Position numbers and translations under genes: made by a program. DNA of 23,866 bases from Alistipes sp. (lineage in GTDB: Bacteria > Bacteroidota > Bacteroidia > Bacteroidales > Rikenellaceae): positions 1-23,866 of the forward strand of contig JAFOCZ010000121.1 of the NCBI GenBank assembly GCA_017380955.1, written 5' to 3'. The notes beneath the pieces are model-generated. The model had not been told where the DNA came from. It saw only the letters and a program-made list of their open reading frames with translations, and searched no databases. Below, in pieces: positions 14,590 to 22,438 of the stretch. The first letter of the stretch is position 1; each line of letters starts with the position of its first letter.

Positions 14590-15144
14590 CTATATTCCCA
14601 TTATGTTGCCGGTATACTGCACCGAGTTGTAGAATGGCGAACTTATGGTAAGCATCGCACCGCCATAACGTGAGTATATCTCAAAATGGAATGTGTAGTC
14701 GGTGGTGGAGAATAGTGTCGACGAGAATGTCACATTCCAGCCATCTGAGGTCTGCTCGGCGGTATATCCCGACACATATGGAAGTACATAGTTGAAGACC
14801 ACAGGGTAGTATGGTGGTGTGTATCCCTTCAGGAATGGCATACACACATCCACGTCGCTGCTCTGCACCACAACCTCATATGCAGGGTTGCCGAGGTTAC
14901 GCATCATACCAGCAGGAAGTTGCTGCATAGTCTGCGGTGCAAACCTGAAGTTGTGAGACATAACCAGCGAGTCTATGTATCTCTCATACTCTGCCAGACG
15001 CTCTGCACGTCGCTGTTGTCGCGCATCCTGTGCTGCGGTATGCTTTGCCTCTTTGTTGTTGTCATCGTTTTGTGTTATTGTAGCACCCACTCTCATAACC
15101 ACAACGATAATAATCGCTAATGTAATAATATAAAAACGCCTCAT
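14590..15144 (-). CDS. DUF4251-like exported protein
   Basis: The 184-residue product has an N-terminal membrane or signal segment (IITLAIIIVVVM) and no lipobox. A charged Gln/Arg/Ala helix follows (about 30-58), then a beta-rich domain beginning NFRFAPQTMQQLP, with later strands such as GWNVTFSSTLFSTTDYTFHFEIY. The pattern resembles the DUF4251 family of Bacteroidota envelope proteins, whose function is unknown. It lies downstream of the symporter gene, but its start codon sits in a terminator-like hairpin (15132-15170). It may therefore be read only by read-through or from a promoter I cannot see. The call to DUF4251 is by eye. Confidence 0.6.
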   Translation of the reverse strand: MRRFYIITLAIIIVVVMRVGATITQNDDNNKEAKHTAAQDARQQRRAERLAEYERYIDSLVMSHNFRFAPQTMQQLPAGMMRNLGNPAYEVVVQSSDVDVCMPFLKGYTPPYYPVVFNYVLPYVSGYTAEQTSDGWNVTFSSTLFSTTDYTFHFEIYSRYGGAMLTISSPFYNSVQYTGNIMGI

Positions 15145-15170
15145 AGAATAAAAGTTTACTCTACGAGGCG
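15132..15170 (-). terminator. Terminator of the symporter gene, overlapping the next start codon
   Basis: On the minus strand CGCCTCGTAGA (15170-15160) pairs with TCTATGAGGCG (15147-15137) across a 12-nt loop, 11 bp with one G-U. It runs into TTTTT (15136-15132) and more A/T. The 3' arm holds the ATG (15144-15142) of the following DUF4251-like gene. Confidence 0.7.
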
Positions 15171-15193
15171 CAAATATTATACCACGATATATC

Positions 15194-16441
15194 TTACTTT
15201 GTCTCCTCCTTCACGAAGCGGTCGACAACTGCGGCACAGGCAGCATCACCGGTGATGTTGAGCGTTGTGCGCATCATATCAAAGATACGGTCGAGAGCGT
15301 AGAATAGTGGTAGACCCTCGAGAGGGATGCCTGCTGCTACGAGTACCGCTGCGGCGAGGAGCGTAGGGCCTGGAACACCAGCCTGACCAATAGCACCGAG
15401 GGTGCAGACTATGGTGATAGATACATAGTCGGCCATCTGCAAGTCGATGCCATAGAACTGTGCGAAGAACACCGCAAGGAGTGCGTAGTAGATGGCGTTA
15501 CCCGCCATATTGATGGTAGCACCGAGAGGGAGCACAAAGCCTGAAGTCTGCTTCGAGATACCCATCTCATCACAAGCGTTCATATTCACAGGCAGTGTTG
15601 CGAGTGAAGATGCTGTTGAGAACGACACAATCTGTGGTTTGATCATAGCGCGGAAGTAGTCCTTGAGTTTCACGCGAGCGAATAGCGAAACGCACATAGG
15701 GTAGAGACCGATGCCGATGATGACAATGGCGATGATATCTATCCACAACACATTTGCCACCTGAAGCAAGATGTCGAAACCGAATGTTCCGGTGGCATCA
15801 GCGATAAGACCAAATACGCCGATAGGTGCTACAAACATAACCTTACCGATGCACCAGATAAGTGCCTCAAGAATCATATTCAGACCGTTGGTAACCTTAA
15901 GACGCTTCTCGCGCTCGAGGGCCGATATGCCAAAACCGAGGAACAAGCCGAAGATGATAATCTGCAAGATGTTACCCTCTGTAAGTGCTGCAATTGGGTT
16001 GGCAGGAATCATACCGATAACCGTATCCCAGAAGCCCATAGGTGCTGGCGCTGTCTGCTGTGCAACCTCATAACCCTCTGCAAGAGTGGTAACGGTGGTC
16101 TGGTCTATAGATGCTCCGGGCTGGAATATCTCGCCGAGTACCAATGCCACAACGATAGATATTGCGGTTGTAACGAGCATAAAGCCGATGCTTATAAAGC
16201 CAATCTTACCTGCTGACTTTGTCTCGCCAAGTGCTGATGCACCGCTGATGATAGAGACCAGAACCAAAGGTACTACAAGCATCTTGATTAACTGAATGAA
16301 GAGGTCGCCGAGGGGCTTGAACATCGATGCGCTCTCACCCATACCCATACCTACGAAGACACCGATAATCATCGCAACGATTATCCACAATCCGAGGTTT
16401 TTGACAGCCTTAAGGCCGAGATCTTTAAGAGAAGTTTTCAT
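15194..16441 (-). CDS. Dicarboxylate/amino acid:cation symporter (DAACS family)
   Basis: The 415-residue product has the family fold. Six membrane helices come first, then the HP1 serine-rich tip SFSTASSLAT (273-282), TM7, the HP2 GVPGP tip (355-359), and TM8 with DMMRTTLNITGDA (388-400). It imports a carboxylic amino acid or C4-dicarboxylate with sodium or protons through an elevator mechanism. TM8 Arg391 matches the Arg that binds the side-chain carboxyl in acidic-substrate members, which favours glutamate, aspartate or dicarboxylates. The TM7 motif is NMAGN (311-315) instead of NMDGT, a change also known in SstT-like carriers, so substrate and ion coupling are uncertain. It has its own promoter and a terminator after it. 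Confidence 0.92.
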   Translation of the reverse strand: MKTSLKDLGLKAVKNLGLWIIVAMIIGVFVGMGMGESASMFKPLGDLFIQLIKMLVVPLVLVSIISGASALGETKSAGKIGFISIGFMLVTTAISIVVALVLGEIFQPGASIDQTTVTTLAEGYEVAQQTAPAPMGFWDTVIGMIPANPIAALTEGNILQIIIFGLFLGFGISALEREKRLKVTNGLNMILEALIWCIGKVMFVAPIGVFGLIADATGTFGFDILLQVANVLWIDIIAIVIIGIGLYPMCVSLFARVKLKDYFRAMIKPQIVSFSTASSLATLPVNMNACDEMGISKQTSGFVLPLGATINMAGNAIYYALLAVFFAQFYGIDLQMADYVSITIVCTLGAIGQAGVPGPTLLAAAVLVAAGIPLEGLPLFYALDRIFDMMRTTLNITGDAACAAVVDRFVKEETK

Positions 16442-16463
16442 CTATTCTATTATTAATTTGCGA

Positions 16464-16495
16464 CAAAGGTAGTGCTTTTCGCGAAATGTGCCAAC
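16464..16495 (-). promoter_or_regulatory. Promoter of the symporter gene
   Basis: On the minus strand, GTTG (16495-16492), 20 bp, then TACCTTTG (16471-16464), 22 bp before the start codon. The -7 element is perfect and the -33 is three of four. Confidence 0.6.
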
Positions 16496-16512
16496 CATAA
16501 CTCGCAAAATAG

Positions 16513-16543
16513 TTTGATATCTCCCCTATTTTCCCTATCTTTG
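16513..16543 (+). promoter_or_regulatory. Promoter of the fucosidase gene
   Basis: TTTG (16513-16516), 19 bp, then TATCTTTG (16536-16543), a perfect match to the Bacteroidota consensus, 30 bp before the ATG. It is divergent from the symporter promoter with only 17 bp between the two -33 elements, so one regulator could act on both. Confidence 0.75.
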
Positions 16544-16573
16544 GCATTATTTAACTATTAACTACGACTTATT

Positions 16574-18031
16574 ATGCGTAATATACTTTTAAAGGCGAGT
16601 GTGCTTGCTGCCACGCTCCTTGTCTCGGTGTCGTGCTGCAACCAACCTCGCGAGACACTCTATACGAAGAATGTGCAGTTCCCCGAGGACGCATCTGTCG
16701 AAACCAAGATAGATATGATATCACATCTTGTTCCCACACCTCAGCAGTTGGCGTGGCAGCAGATGGAGTTGACGGCATTTTTGCACTTTGGTATCAACAC
16801 CTTTACAGGCAACGAATGGGGTAGTGGTAGTGATGACCCACAACTCTTCAACCCTACGGAGTTGGATTGCGAGCAGTGGGTGCGAGTTTTGCGCGATGCA
16901 GGATTCAAGATGGTGATTCTCACGGCTAAGCATCACGATGGTTTTTGCCTATGGCCTACATCTACTACGGAGTATAGCGTGAAAAACGCTGCGTGGCGCA
17001 ATGGCGAGGGTGATGTGGTTGCAGAACTCCGCGCGGCGTGTGATAAGTATGATATGAAGTTTGGCTTGTATCTCTCGCCCTGGGATTGTAATGCAGAGTG
17101 CTATGGCGACTCTCCACGATATAACCAACTCTATGTAGCGCAACTTACCGAGTTGCTCACAAACTATGGCGAGGTGCACGAAGTGTGGCTCGATGGTGCG
17201 TGTGGTGAAGGTCCTAACGGTCGTGTTCAGGAGTATGATTGGAATGCTATATTTGCCACTGTGCGCCGCTTGCAGCCACACGCTGTGACGGCTATTATGG
17301 GTGATGATGTTCGCTGGGTTGGCAACGAGGGTGGTCTTGGTCGTGATACAGAGTGGAGTGCTACGCTCATAGCGCCAAAGTCATATACCGACAAGATGGC
17401 GGAAAACGCACGACTTGGTCTGAATGAGATGTCTGAGGATTTGGGTAGCAGGGCTCTTGTTGCCGAGGCTTCAAAGGCATATTGGTATCCATCGGAGGTG
17501 GATGTATCGATACGCCCAGGATGGTTCTTCCATCCCGAGGAGAATGATAAGGTGCGTTCGTTGGCAAGTCTTGTAGATATATATTTCCGCTCGGTGGGAT
17601 GTAACTCGGTGTTGTTGCTAAATATCCCTCCCGATGTGCGCGGATTGCTTCACGAGGAGGATGTCAAGCGCTTAGGGGAGTTCTCGGAGTATCTGCGTGC
17701 TACATTTGCGCAGAATATGGTTGTTAAGGGTGATGAGTATTGGTCTTCGGAGGTTGGTGAGGTGCGAGAGTATGAGGTGGTGATAGATTCTGTGGTAAAC
17801 ACGCTCCTTATACAAGAGGATATAACGCGTGGTCAGCGTGTCGAGGAGTTTATGGTGGAGTTGTATTGCGATGGTGAGTGGCATACTGTTGCCGAGGCTA
17901 CTACAATAGGATATAAGCGTTTGTTGCGCTTCGAGGAGTCACGTCCCGAGAAGTTGCGTATCACAATACGAGGTGCTCGTGGTGTTGCCAACATCAGCAA
18001 TGTAGGACTCTACTACGCCAAGCCTTTGTAA
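16574..18031 (+). CDS. Alpha-L-fucosidase lipoprotein, GH29
   Basis: The 485-residue product has a signal and lipobox S-V-S-C (Cys21), so it is probably anchored on the outer membrane. The (beta/alpha)8 GH29 domain spans about 50-370, with landmarks FLHFGINTFT (69-78), TAKHHDGFCLW (118-127), LYLSPWD (165-171) and VWLDGACGEGPNG (204-216), where Asp207 is the expected retaining nucleophile. The GACGEGPNG form after the nucleophile is seen in Bacteroidota GH29 enzymes. The acid/base residue cannot be assigned by eye. A C-terminal beta-sandwich (about 375-485, ending ANISNVGLYYAKPL) resembles the galactose-binding-like domain often attached. It releases terminal fucose from glycans, for example mucin. 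No susC/susD pair is nearby, so it is not in a full utilisation locus here. Confidence 0.93.
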   Translation: MRNILLKASVLAATLLVSVSCCNQPRETLYTKNVQFPEDASVETKIDMISHLVPTPQQLAWQQMELTAFLHFGINTFTGNEWGSGSDDPQLFNPTELDCEQWVRVLRDAGFKMVILTAKHHDGFCLWPTSTTEYSVKNAAWRNGEGDVVAELRAACDKYDMKFGLYLSPWDCNAECYGDSPRYNQLYVAQLTELLTNYGEVHEVWLDGACGEGPNGRVQEYDWNAIFATVRRLQPHAVTAIMGDDVRWVGNEGGLGRDTEWSATLIAPKSYTDKMAENARLGLNEMSEDLGSRALVAEASKAYWYPSEVDVSIRPGWFFHPEENDKVRSLASLVDIYFRSVGCNSVLLLNIPPDVRGLLHEEDVKRLGEFSEYLRATFAQNMVVKGDEYWSSEVGEVREYEVVIDSVVNTLLIQEDITRGQRVEEFMVELYCDGEWHTVAEATTIGYKRLLRFEESRPEKLRITIRGARGVANISNVGLYYAKPL

Positions 18032-18063
18032 GATGCTGACTGCGGTTTAAAAAATTTAGAGTT

Positions 18064-18771
18064 ATGAAAAAGAGAATTGTTGTTTTCACAGGTGCGGGTG
18101 TGAGTGCCGATAGTGGTATCTCTACATTCCGCGATTCAGATGGTCTTTGGGCGAATTATCGCATCGAGGATGTGTGTACCCCTGAGGCTCTTAGGACTAA
18201 CCGAGCTCAGGTTATCGAGTTCTACAATTTGCGCCGCAGAGAGTCGCTTACCAAGAAACCTAACGCTGGTCATATCGCCATCGCCGAGATGGAGGAGTGG
18301 GCAGATGTGTGTGTGGTGACACAGAATGTGGATAATCTCCACGAGCAGGCGGGCTCTTCGCTTGTTCTGCATCTCCACGGCGAACTTATGAAGTTGCGCT
18401 CGGAGCGTAACCCCGACCTTATCTACGATATCAACGAGGGCTGGGAGCAGGACTTGGATGCTCGTGGCGAGGATGGTGCGCTGCTGCGTCCACATATCGT
18501 ATTCTTTGGCGAGAGTGTGCCGATGTTCGAGAAGGCGTGTGATGTTGTTGCCTCGGCGGATATCCTTATCGTTGTAGGCACGTCGCTTGCGGTATACCCT
18601 GCAGCGTCGTTGGTATACTATGTTCGTGACCGCCAGGTGCCTATCTACTTGGTAGACCCAGGAACGCCCGATACGGCTATGATTCGCAACCCTCTTACCC
18701 ATATCAAGGAGCGTGGTGCTGTGGGTGTGCCACAACTTATCGAGCAACTGCGAAATGAACTTACGAAGTAG
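18064..18771 (+). CDS. cobB: Sirtuin, NAD-dependent protein deacylase (CobB-like)
   Basis: The 235-residue product has the Sir2 core: FTGAGVSADSGISTFRD (8-24), TQNVDNLHEQAG (86-97), catalytic His105 (LHLHGE), and VGTSLAVYPA near the end. It removes acyl groups from lysines using NAD. Tyr54 and Arg57 (YNLRR) form the YxxR pair linked to succinyl/malonyl removal in CobB and SIRT5. The four zinc-binding cysteines of most sirtuins are absent. The region after His105 reads LMKLRSERNPDLIYD and then goes to LLRPHIVFFGE without Cys pairs. It starts 32 bp after the fucosidase, and its 3' end overlaps the next gene by 17 bp. Confidence 0.93.
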   Translation: MKKRIVVFTGAGVSADSGISTFRDSDGLWANYRIEDVCTPEALRTNRAQVIEFYNLRRRESLTKKPNAGHIAIAEMEEWADVCVVTQNVDNLHEQAGSSLVLHLHGELMKLRSERNPDLIYDINEGWEQDLDARGEDGALLRPHIVFFGESVPMFEKACDVVASADILIVVGTSLAVYPAASLVYYVRDRQVPIYLVDPGTPDTAMIRNPLTHIKERGAVGVPQLIEQLRNELTK

Positions 18772-19273
18772 GGTAGCGGAGCGTGCTGTGGCGCTTCGCA
18801 GGTTTTGCGAGCGTGAGGGTTATAACACCCGTGTTGCGATGTTCGTGGACCTGTCGCGCCACTCGGGCAGAAATCGCTTTGTGGTGTGGGATATGGTGCG
18901 AAATGTGCCGATGTTCACCTGTCCTGTTAGTCACGGTAGTGGCTCGCATAGGTCACACGTTCGCTCTGCCTATGCACGTTTGTCGAACGAGGATGGTACA
19001 CACCTCTCAAGTGAGGGTCGTGCTCTTGTTGCTGAGCGCTATGAGGGGCGTTATGGTGTGGCATATAGGCTCGACGGCTTGGATGCTACGAACTCCAATA
19101 TCCGCTCGCGCTGCATAGTGCTTCACGGCTGGGAACATACCACCTCCTTCCCTATATTCCCATTTGCCACGGTAGGCAGTTTCGGATGCCCTGTGCTATC
19201 CCGTAGGATGATGGCAAAGGTGGATGTCATACTCCAAACCGAGAAGAGCGTTGTAATAGATATCTTCAAATAA
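18755..19273 (+). CDS. YkuD_2-type murein L,D-transpeptidase catalytic domain protein, no signal peptide
   Basis: From ATG 18755 the product is 172 residues. A short N-terminal helix (about 1-27) leads into FVDLSRHSGRNRFVVWDM, PVSHGSGSHRSH and IVLHGWEH (His124). The GSFGCPVLS block follows, with Cys145 as the probable nucleophile. This set matches the YkuD_2 family, related to L,D-transpeptidases that act on peptidoglycan. Unlike the usual exported members there is no signal peptide or lipobox. The start overlaps the sirtuin by 17 bp, which suggests translational coupling. A longer reading from 18713 would overlap the sirtuin further and still adds no signal. If the protein stays in the cytoplasm, its substrate would not be mature peptidoglycan. 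Confidence 0.8.
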   Translation: MNLRSRVAERAVALRRFCEREGYNTRVAMFVDLSRHSGRNRFVVWDMVRNVPMFTCPVSHGSGSHRSHVRSAYARLSNEDGTHLSSEGRALVAERYEGRYGVAYRLDGLDATNSNIRSRCIVLHGWEHTTSFPIFPFATVGSFGCPVLSRRMMAKVDVILQTEKSVVIDIFK

Positions 19274-19274
19274 C

Positions 19275-19305
19275 AAACAGCCAGCATTTGTGTGCTGGCT
19301 GTTTT
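19275..19305. terminator. Bidirectional Rho-independent terminator
   Basis: AAACAGCCAGCA (19275-19286) and TGCTGGCTGTTT (19293-19304) form a 12-bp perfect stem with a 6-nt loop. T-rich sequence follows it on the plus strand, and the arm itself supplies T on the minus strand. It separates the convergent genes ending at 19273 and 19311. Confidence 0.88.
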
Positions 19306-19310
19306 GTTGT

Positions 19311-20189
19311 TTAGAAATTATTCAACTCCAGAAGTGTGTTACTGTCTATGGTGTTGTTGTTTATTTCGTACTCGAAATAGTCGTCAATGATAACCTCTGC
19401 CTCGGTGCTGTTACTCTCTTGTGGTATAACTTCCGTTAACTCGCTCTTTATTTCACTAATAGCCTCCTGGGTCTCAGTTTTGATAACCTTGCTTATCTTC
19501 TTAACATCCTCTATGGTCTGACCATATGTGGTCTCTATCTCCTGCTTTACATCCGAGGCCGTTTTCTTGACATCTTCTATGATGTTTAGAGATTCAGTCT
19601 CAATCTCGCTGACAATCTCCGATATATCCTCGCTCCACGACTCCACACGCTCCGCGTCTATAAAGTCTATGAGCGAGGTGCCTTCATCCGCAGTTATCTC
19701 ATCGATAAGATATGTCAAATCGTAGTAGTTGCGGTCATCGTCATTGTTGAGACTTGCCGTGAAGTAGTTGTCGTTAAATCTCTTGTCGCAGATATATAGC
19801 ATATCGAGGATATCCACTCTGCCGTCGTTGTCCTTGGCTCTGAAGCGATGGCGTACCTCCCAACCTATAAACTTACCGAACTCAAGTTCTGCGGCACGCT
19901 TCCTAATCTTAGACTCTAACTGCTCTATCTTTTTGAAGGGCTCTCTGATGTTGAAGATATTCTCTTTGATGTTGTATATCTCCTCTGCAGTGGTAAGGAT
20001 TATAGGGTCGTTGTGTGTTGATAGTATCGCACTATCCACGACGGTCTCTATAGCCTCGTAACTATCGGGGATGTAGAGAATCTTCTTGCTCTCACGCTCC
20101 GCGAGGTGCTCGCCAAAAAGATTTCGCAAGTCGGTACTGCCGCACGCCGTGAGCACGACAAGCGATAGGATTATTGCTATGCGTCTCAT
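19311..20189 (-). CDS. Lipoprotein with a long acidic helical region, function unknown
   Basis: The 292-residue product has lipobox L-T-A-C (Cys16). I do not recognise the family. The middle part (about 105-165) looks globular, with WEVRHRFRAKDNDGRVDIL and MLYICDKRFN. From about 185 to 260 it turns into an amphipathic helix with a repeating I/V-x-x-x-I/V spacing and many E, K, S and T (SEIVSEIETESL, EDVKKTASDVKQEIE, EDVKKISKVIKTE). This resembles 11-residue LEA/apolipoprotein-type helices or a coiled coil. The C-terminus is Asn-rich. It starts one base after the previous gene, so it is the last gene of the trx-meaB run and is closed by the terminator at 19275-19305. Confidence 0.75.
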   Translation of the reverse strand: MRRIAIILSLVVLTACGSTDLRNLFGEHLAERESKKILYIPDSYEAIETVVDSAILSTHNDPIILTTAEEIYNIKENIFNIREPFKKIEQLESKIRKRAAELEFGKFIGWEVRHRFRAKDNDGRVDILDMLYICDKRFNDNYFTASLNNDDDRNYYDLTYLIDEITADEGTSLIDFIDAERVESWSEDISEIVSEIETESLNIIEDVKKTASDVKQEIETTYGQTIEDVKKISKVIKTETQEAISEIKSELTEVIPQESNSTEAEVIIDDYFEYEINNNTIDSNTLLELNNF

Positions 20190-20190
20190 A

Positions 20191-20757
20191 TTATATCTCG
20201 CTTAGGTCCGACTTACGCACCTCATCCTTATTGGCGTTGTCGGTATATACGATGCGTATAGTACCCTCATTGTATTTGCTACCCTTAACGATTCTAACCT
20301 CAATAGTACCCTGTGGAAGAGTCCATATAGCAAAGTAGTTGCACTCACCATCATTAACAGCGTGCATCTTTAAACCAGAATGGTCACCTGTATAATTTGC
20401 AAACGACTTGCTCAATTTCGATGGTTTGCCATACTTCTCGCTATATAGGCTGACATAACCATCGAACGATGATTCGAGGATGCTCCAGGTGTCGGTAGAT
20501 GGCATAACGGCTGCTACACGCCAAATCATATTGTTGTCATCGCCAACCAATGCCACAAGAGCCTCGTTGCGCAAGAACTTACCCTTATAGGCGTTGTTGC
20601 CAACCTTCACAAAGCCCTCTGCCACGAGATTCTTGCCAAACTCTGCGAGAGTGCCGTCAATAGGTATACCCTTAAACTTGAAGTGCTCGGTCTCCTGTGC
20701 GCTGATGCCTCCTGCGATGAACATCATCGCTATGAGGAGTGAGAGTATCTTTTTCAT
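20191..20757 (-). CDS. Secreted protein of unknown function
   Basis: The 188-residue product has a standard signal peptide with likely cleavage after A-I-S-A-type residue 20 (GISA/QE). The mature part begins HFKFKGIPIDGTLAEFGKNL. This type of opening is familiar from short Bacteroidota exported proteins of unknown role. A beta-rich body follows (NEALVALVGDDNNMIWRVAAV, and IEVRIVKGSKYNEGTIRIVYTD near the end). There are no catalytic motifs that I can name. It follows meaB by 11 bp and precedes the lipoprotein by 1 bp, so the three are almost surely co-transcribed. Confidence 0.75.
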   Translation of the reverse strand: MKKILSLLIAMMFIAGGISAQETEHFKFKGIPIDGTLAEFGKNLVAEGFVKVGNNAYKGKFLRNEALVALVGDDNNMIWRVAAVMPSTDTWSILESSFDGYVSLYSEKYGKPSKLSKSFANYTGDHSGLKMHAVNDGECNYFAIWTLPQGTIEVRIVKGSKYNEGTIRIVYTDNANKDEVRKSDLSEI

Positions 20758-20768
20758 ACTTATCTCTA

Positions 20769-21875
20769 TTATTTAAAGTAGATATCAAGAAGTTCCTTAG
20801 CGGCAATGAACGATGATAGTTTCGCCTCCAATACTCGCTTCTCAATCTCTGCCAGGCGTGACTCTATCTCTGGGTTGTTGTAGAAACTTGACTTCAGGGT
20901 CTCGTTGATGGTCTCATACATCCAATACTTATTCTGGCGGTTGCGGTTTGCCATAAAGTAACCGTTCAACTCGATATGCTGCAGATACTGCTCCACGCCC
21001 TGCCATACCTCCTCGAGACCTGTGCCCTCGAGCGATGAGCAGGTGTATACCTGTGGTCGCCACTCCGACTCACCCATAGGGAACAGACGCAACGCTCCCT
21101 GATACTGAGCCTTGGCAAGTTCTGCCTTCTTGACGTTCTCGCCATCGGCCTTGGTGATGACCATCATATCTGCCATCTCCATAATACCGCGCTTGATGCC
21201 CTGCAACTCGTCACCAGCACCCGAGATCTGCAACATCATAAACATATCGACCATAGAGTGTACCGCAGTCTCCGACTGACCAACACCCACAGTCTCGATG
21301 AATATAACATCGTAGCCCGCAGCCTCGCACAATACGATAGTCTCGCGGGTCTTGCGTGCTACACCACCCAACGAGCCTGCCGATGGTGAAGGGCGCACAA
21401 AGATGTTGGGGTTGTGGCAGATGCTCTCCATACGGGTCTTGTCGCCGAGGATAGAGCCACCGCTGCGCTCCGACGATGGGTCGATGGCCAACACCGCCAA
21501 CTTATGTTTATATGAGGTAACCATATTACCCACAGCCTCGATGAAACTCGACTTACCAGCACCGGGAACGCCTGTAATACCGATACGCACCGAGCGACCA
21601 GAGTGGGGGAGACACTTCTCGATAATCTCCTGCGCCTGGGCGTAGTGAGTAGGGTTGTTGCTCTCGATGAGGGTGATTGCCTGAGCAAGGATTGTGATGT
21701 TACCCTCGAGGATGCCTGCAACATACTCATCGGTGGTCATCTGGCGGCGCTTCTTACGCACGAAATATGGGTTTACCACAGGCTGACTCTCCACGCCATC
21801 GGTGACGTTGAGTGCGCTGTCGTGGTGTGCATCGAGATACTCTTTCTCGTAGTGCTCTATCTTAGTATATGACAT
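20769..21875 (-). CDS. meaB: Methylmalonyl-CoA mutase-associated GTPase MeaB
   Basis: The 368-residue product has an N-terminal helical part, the G domain, and a C-terminal dimerisation helix. The motifs are clear: GVPGAGKSS Walker A (102-110), AIDPSSERSGGSILGDKTRM, ETVGVGQSE (194-202), and TKAD (241-244) as the G4 base-recognition element. MeaB loads and protects the adenosylcobalamin cofactor of methylmalonyl-CoA mutase, the enzyme that links succinyl-CoA to methylmalonyl-CoA. The mutase genes are not in the window, but the epimerase and carboxyltransferase genes start 0.8 kb away in the other direction, so this is one propionate locus. The family usually has PSSPRTGGS where this one has PSSERSGGS, a small local change. 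Confidence 0.95.
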   Translation of the reverse strand: MSYTKIEHYEKEYLDAHHDSALNVTDGVESQPVVNPYFVRKKRRQMTTDEYVAGILEGNITILAQAITLIESNNPTHYAQAQEIIEKCLPHSGRSVRIGITGVPGAGKSSFIEAVGNMVTSYKHKLAVLAIDPSSERSGGSILGDKTRMESICHNPNIFVRPSPSAGSLGGVARKTRETIVLCEAAGYDVIFIETVGVGQSETAVHSMVDMFMMLQISGAGDELQGIKRGIMEMADMMVITKADGENVKKAELAKAQYQGALRLFPMGESEWRPQVYTCSSLEGTGLEEVWQGVEQYLQHIELNGYFMANRNRQNKYWMYETINETLKSSFYNNPEIESRLAEIEKRVLEAKLSSFIAAKELLDIYFK

Positions 21876-21907
21876 AGTATATCTTTGTGTTTTAGGTTAT
21901 TACAAAA

Positions 21908-22378
21908 TTATTTATGACCGACGTTTATTCGCTCTAAGATGTCGTTGCCAAGTTGTTCCACAGGACCAAACCACTCTACGATTTTGCGCTTGGCGCTGTA
22001 TACCACAGCAAAGGGAATATAGTTGATGCCAAAGGCCTTGTGGGTCTTGCTGTCGATGTCATAGGCTATGGCGAGATCCTCAGCGCCTATGCGTTCCACA
22101 ATCTCGGCGTGGTACTCTTTGCTCTCGGTTGTTAGGAGTATTATATTCATCTTGTCCAGCAGCGTGCGGTCTATCTTCTGCACTGCCTCGATGCAGGGTA
22201 TGCAGTAGGAGTTTACGAATATCAAGCATACCATATCTCGCTCCACATACTCGAGTTTCGAGCCATACTCCGACATCACATTCACATCGGGCATTCGCTC
22301 CCTGAGACGCAGACTCTGAGCATCGGCCGAGAGGGTCGAAAGCAGAACGGTGGTGAGTATGGCGAAAAAGTGTCTCAT
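21908..22378 (-). CDS. Exported thioredoxin-like protein (TlpA/redoxin type)
   Basis: The 156-residue product has a signal peptide with likely cleavage after residue 20 (SADA/QS) and a thioredoxin fold. The strand CLIFVNSY leads into the redox motif C-I-P-C (Cys59, Cys62). A cis-proline follows in YIPFAVV (Pro122). It is probably a periplasmic disulfide reductase or oxidase, and its partner is unknown. It is first in the minus-strand run that continues with meaB after 32 bp. That pairing with a cytoplasmic GTPase looks like co-transcription rather than a shared function. Confidence 0.82.
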   Translation of the reverse strand: MRHFFAILTTVLLSTLSADAQSLRLRERMPDVNVMSEYGSKLEYVERDMVCLIFVNSYCIPCIEAVQKIDRTLLDKMNIILLTTESKEYHAEIVERIGAEDLAIAYDIDSKTHKAFGINYIPFAVVYSAKRKIVEWFGPVEQLGNDILERINVGHK

Positions 22379-22407
22379 ATGCGTCTCTACTATGTAGGTT
22401 GATTATG

Positions 22408-22438
22408 CGAAGTTACGAATATTTCTTGAAATGGCAAG
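22408..22438 (-). promoter_or_regulatory. Probable promoter of the thioredoxin-meaB operon
   Basis: On the minus strand, CTTG (22438-22435), 19 bp, then TAACTTCG (22415-22408), each one base off consensus, 29 bp before the start. Confidence 0.4.

Noticed and set aside
21880..21887. TATCTTTG -7 match on the plus strand before meaB
   Set aside because: It points away from meaB and no plus-strand gene follows; a chance match or a weak antisense start.
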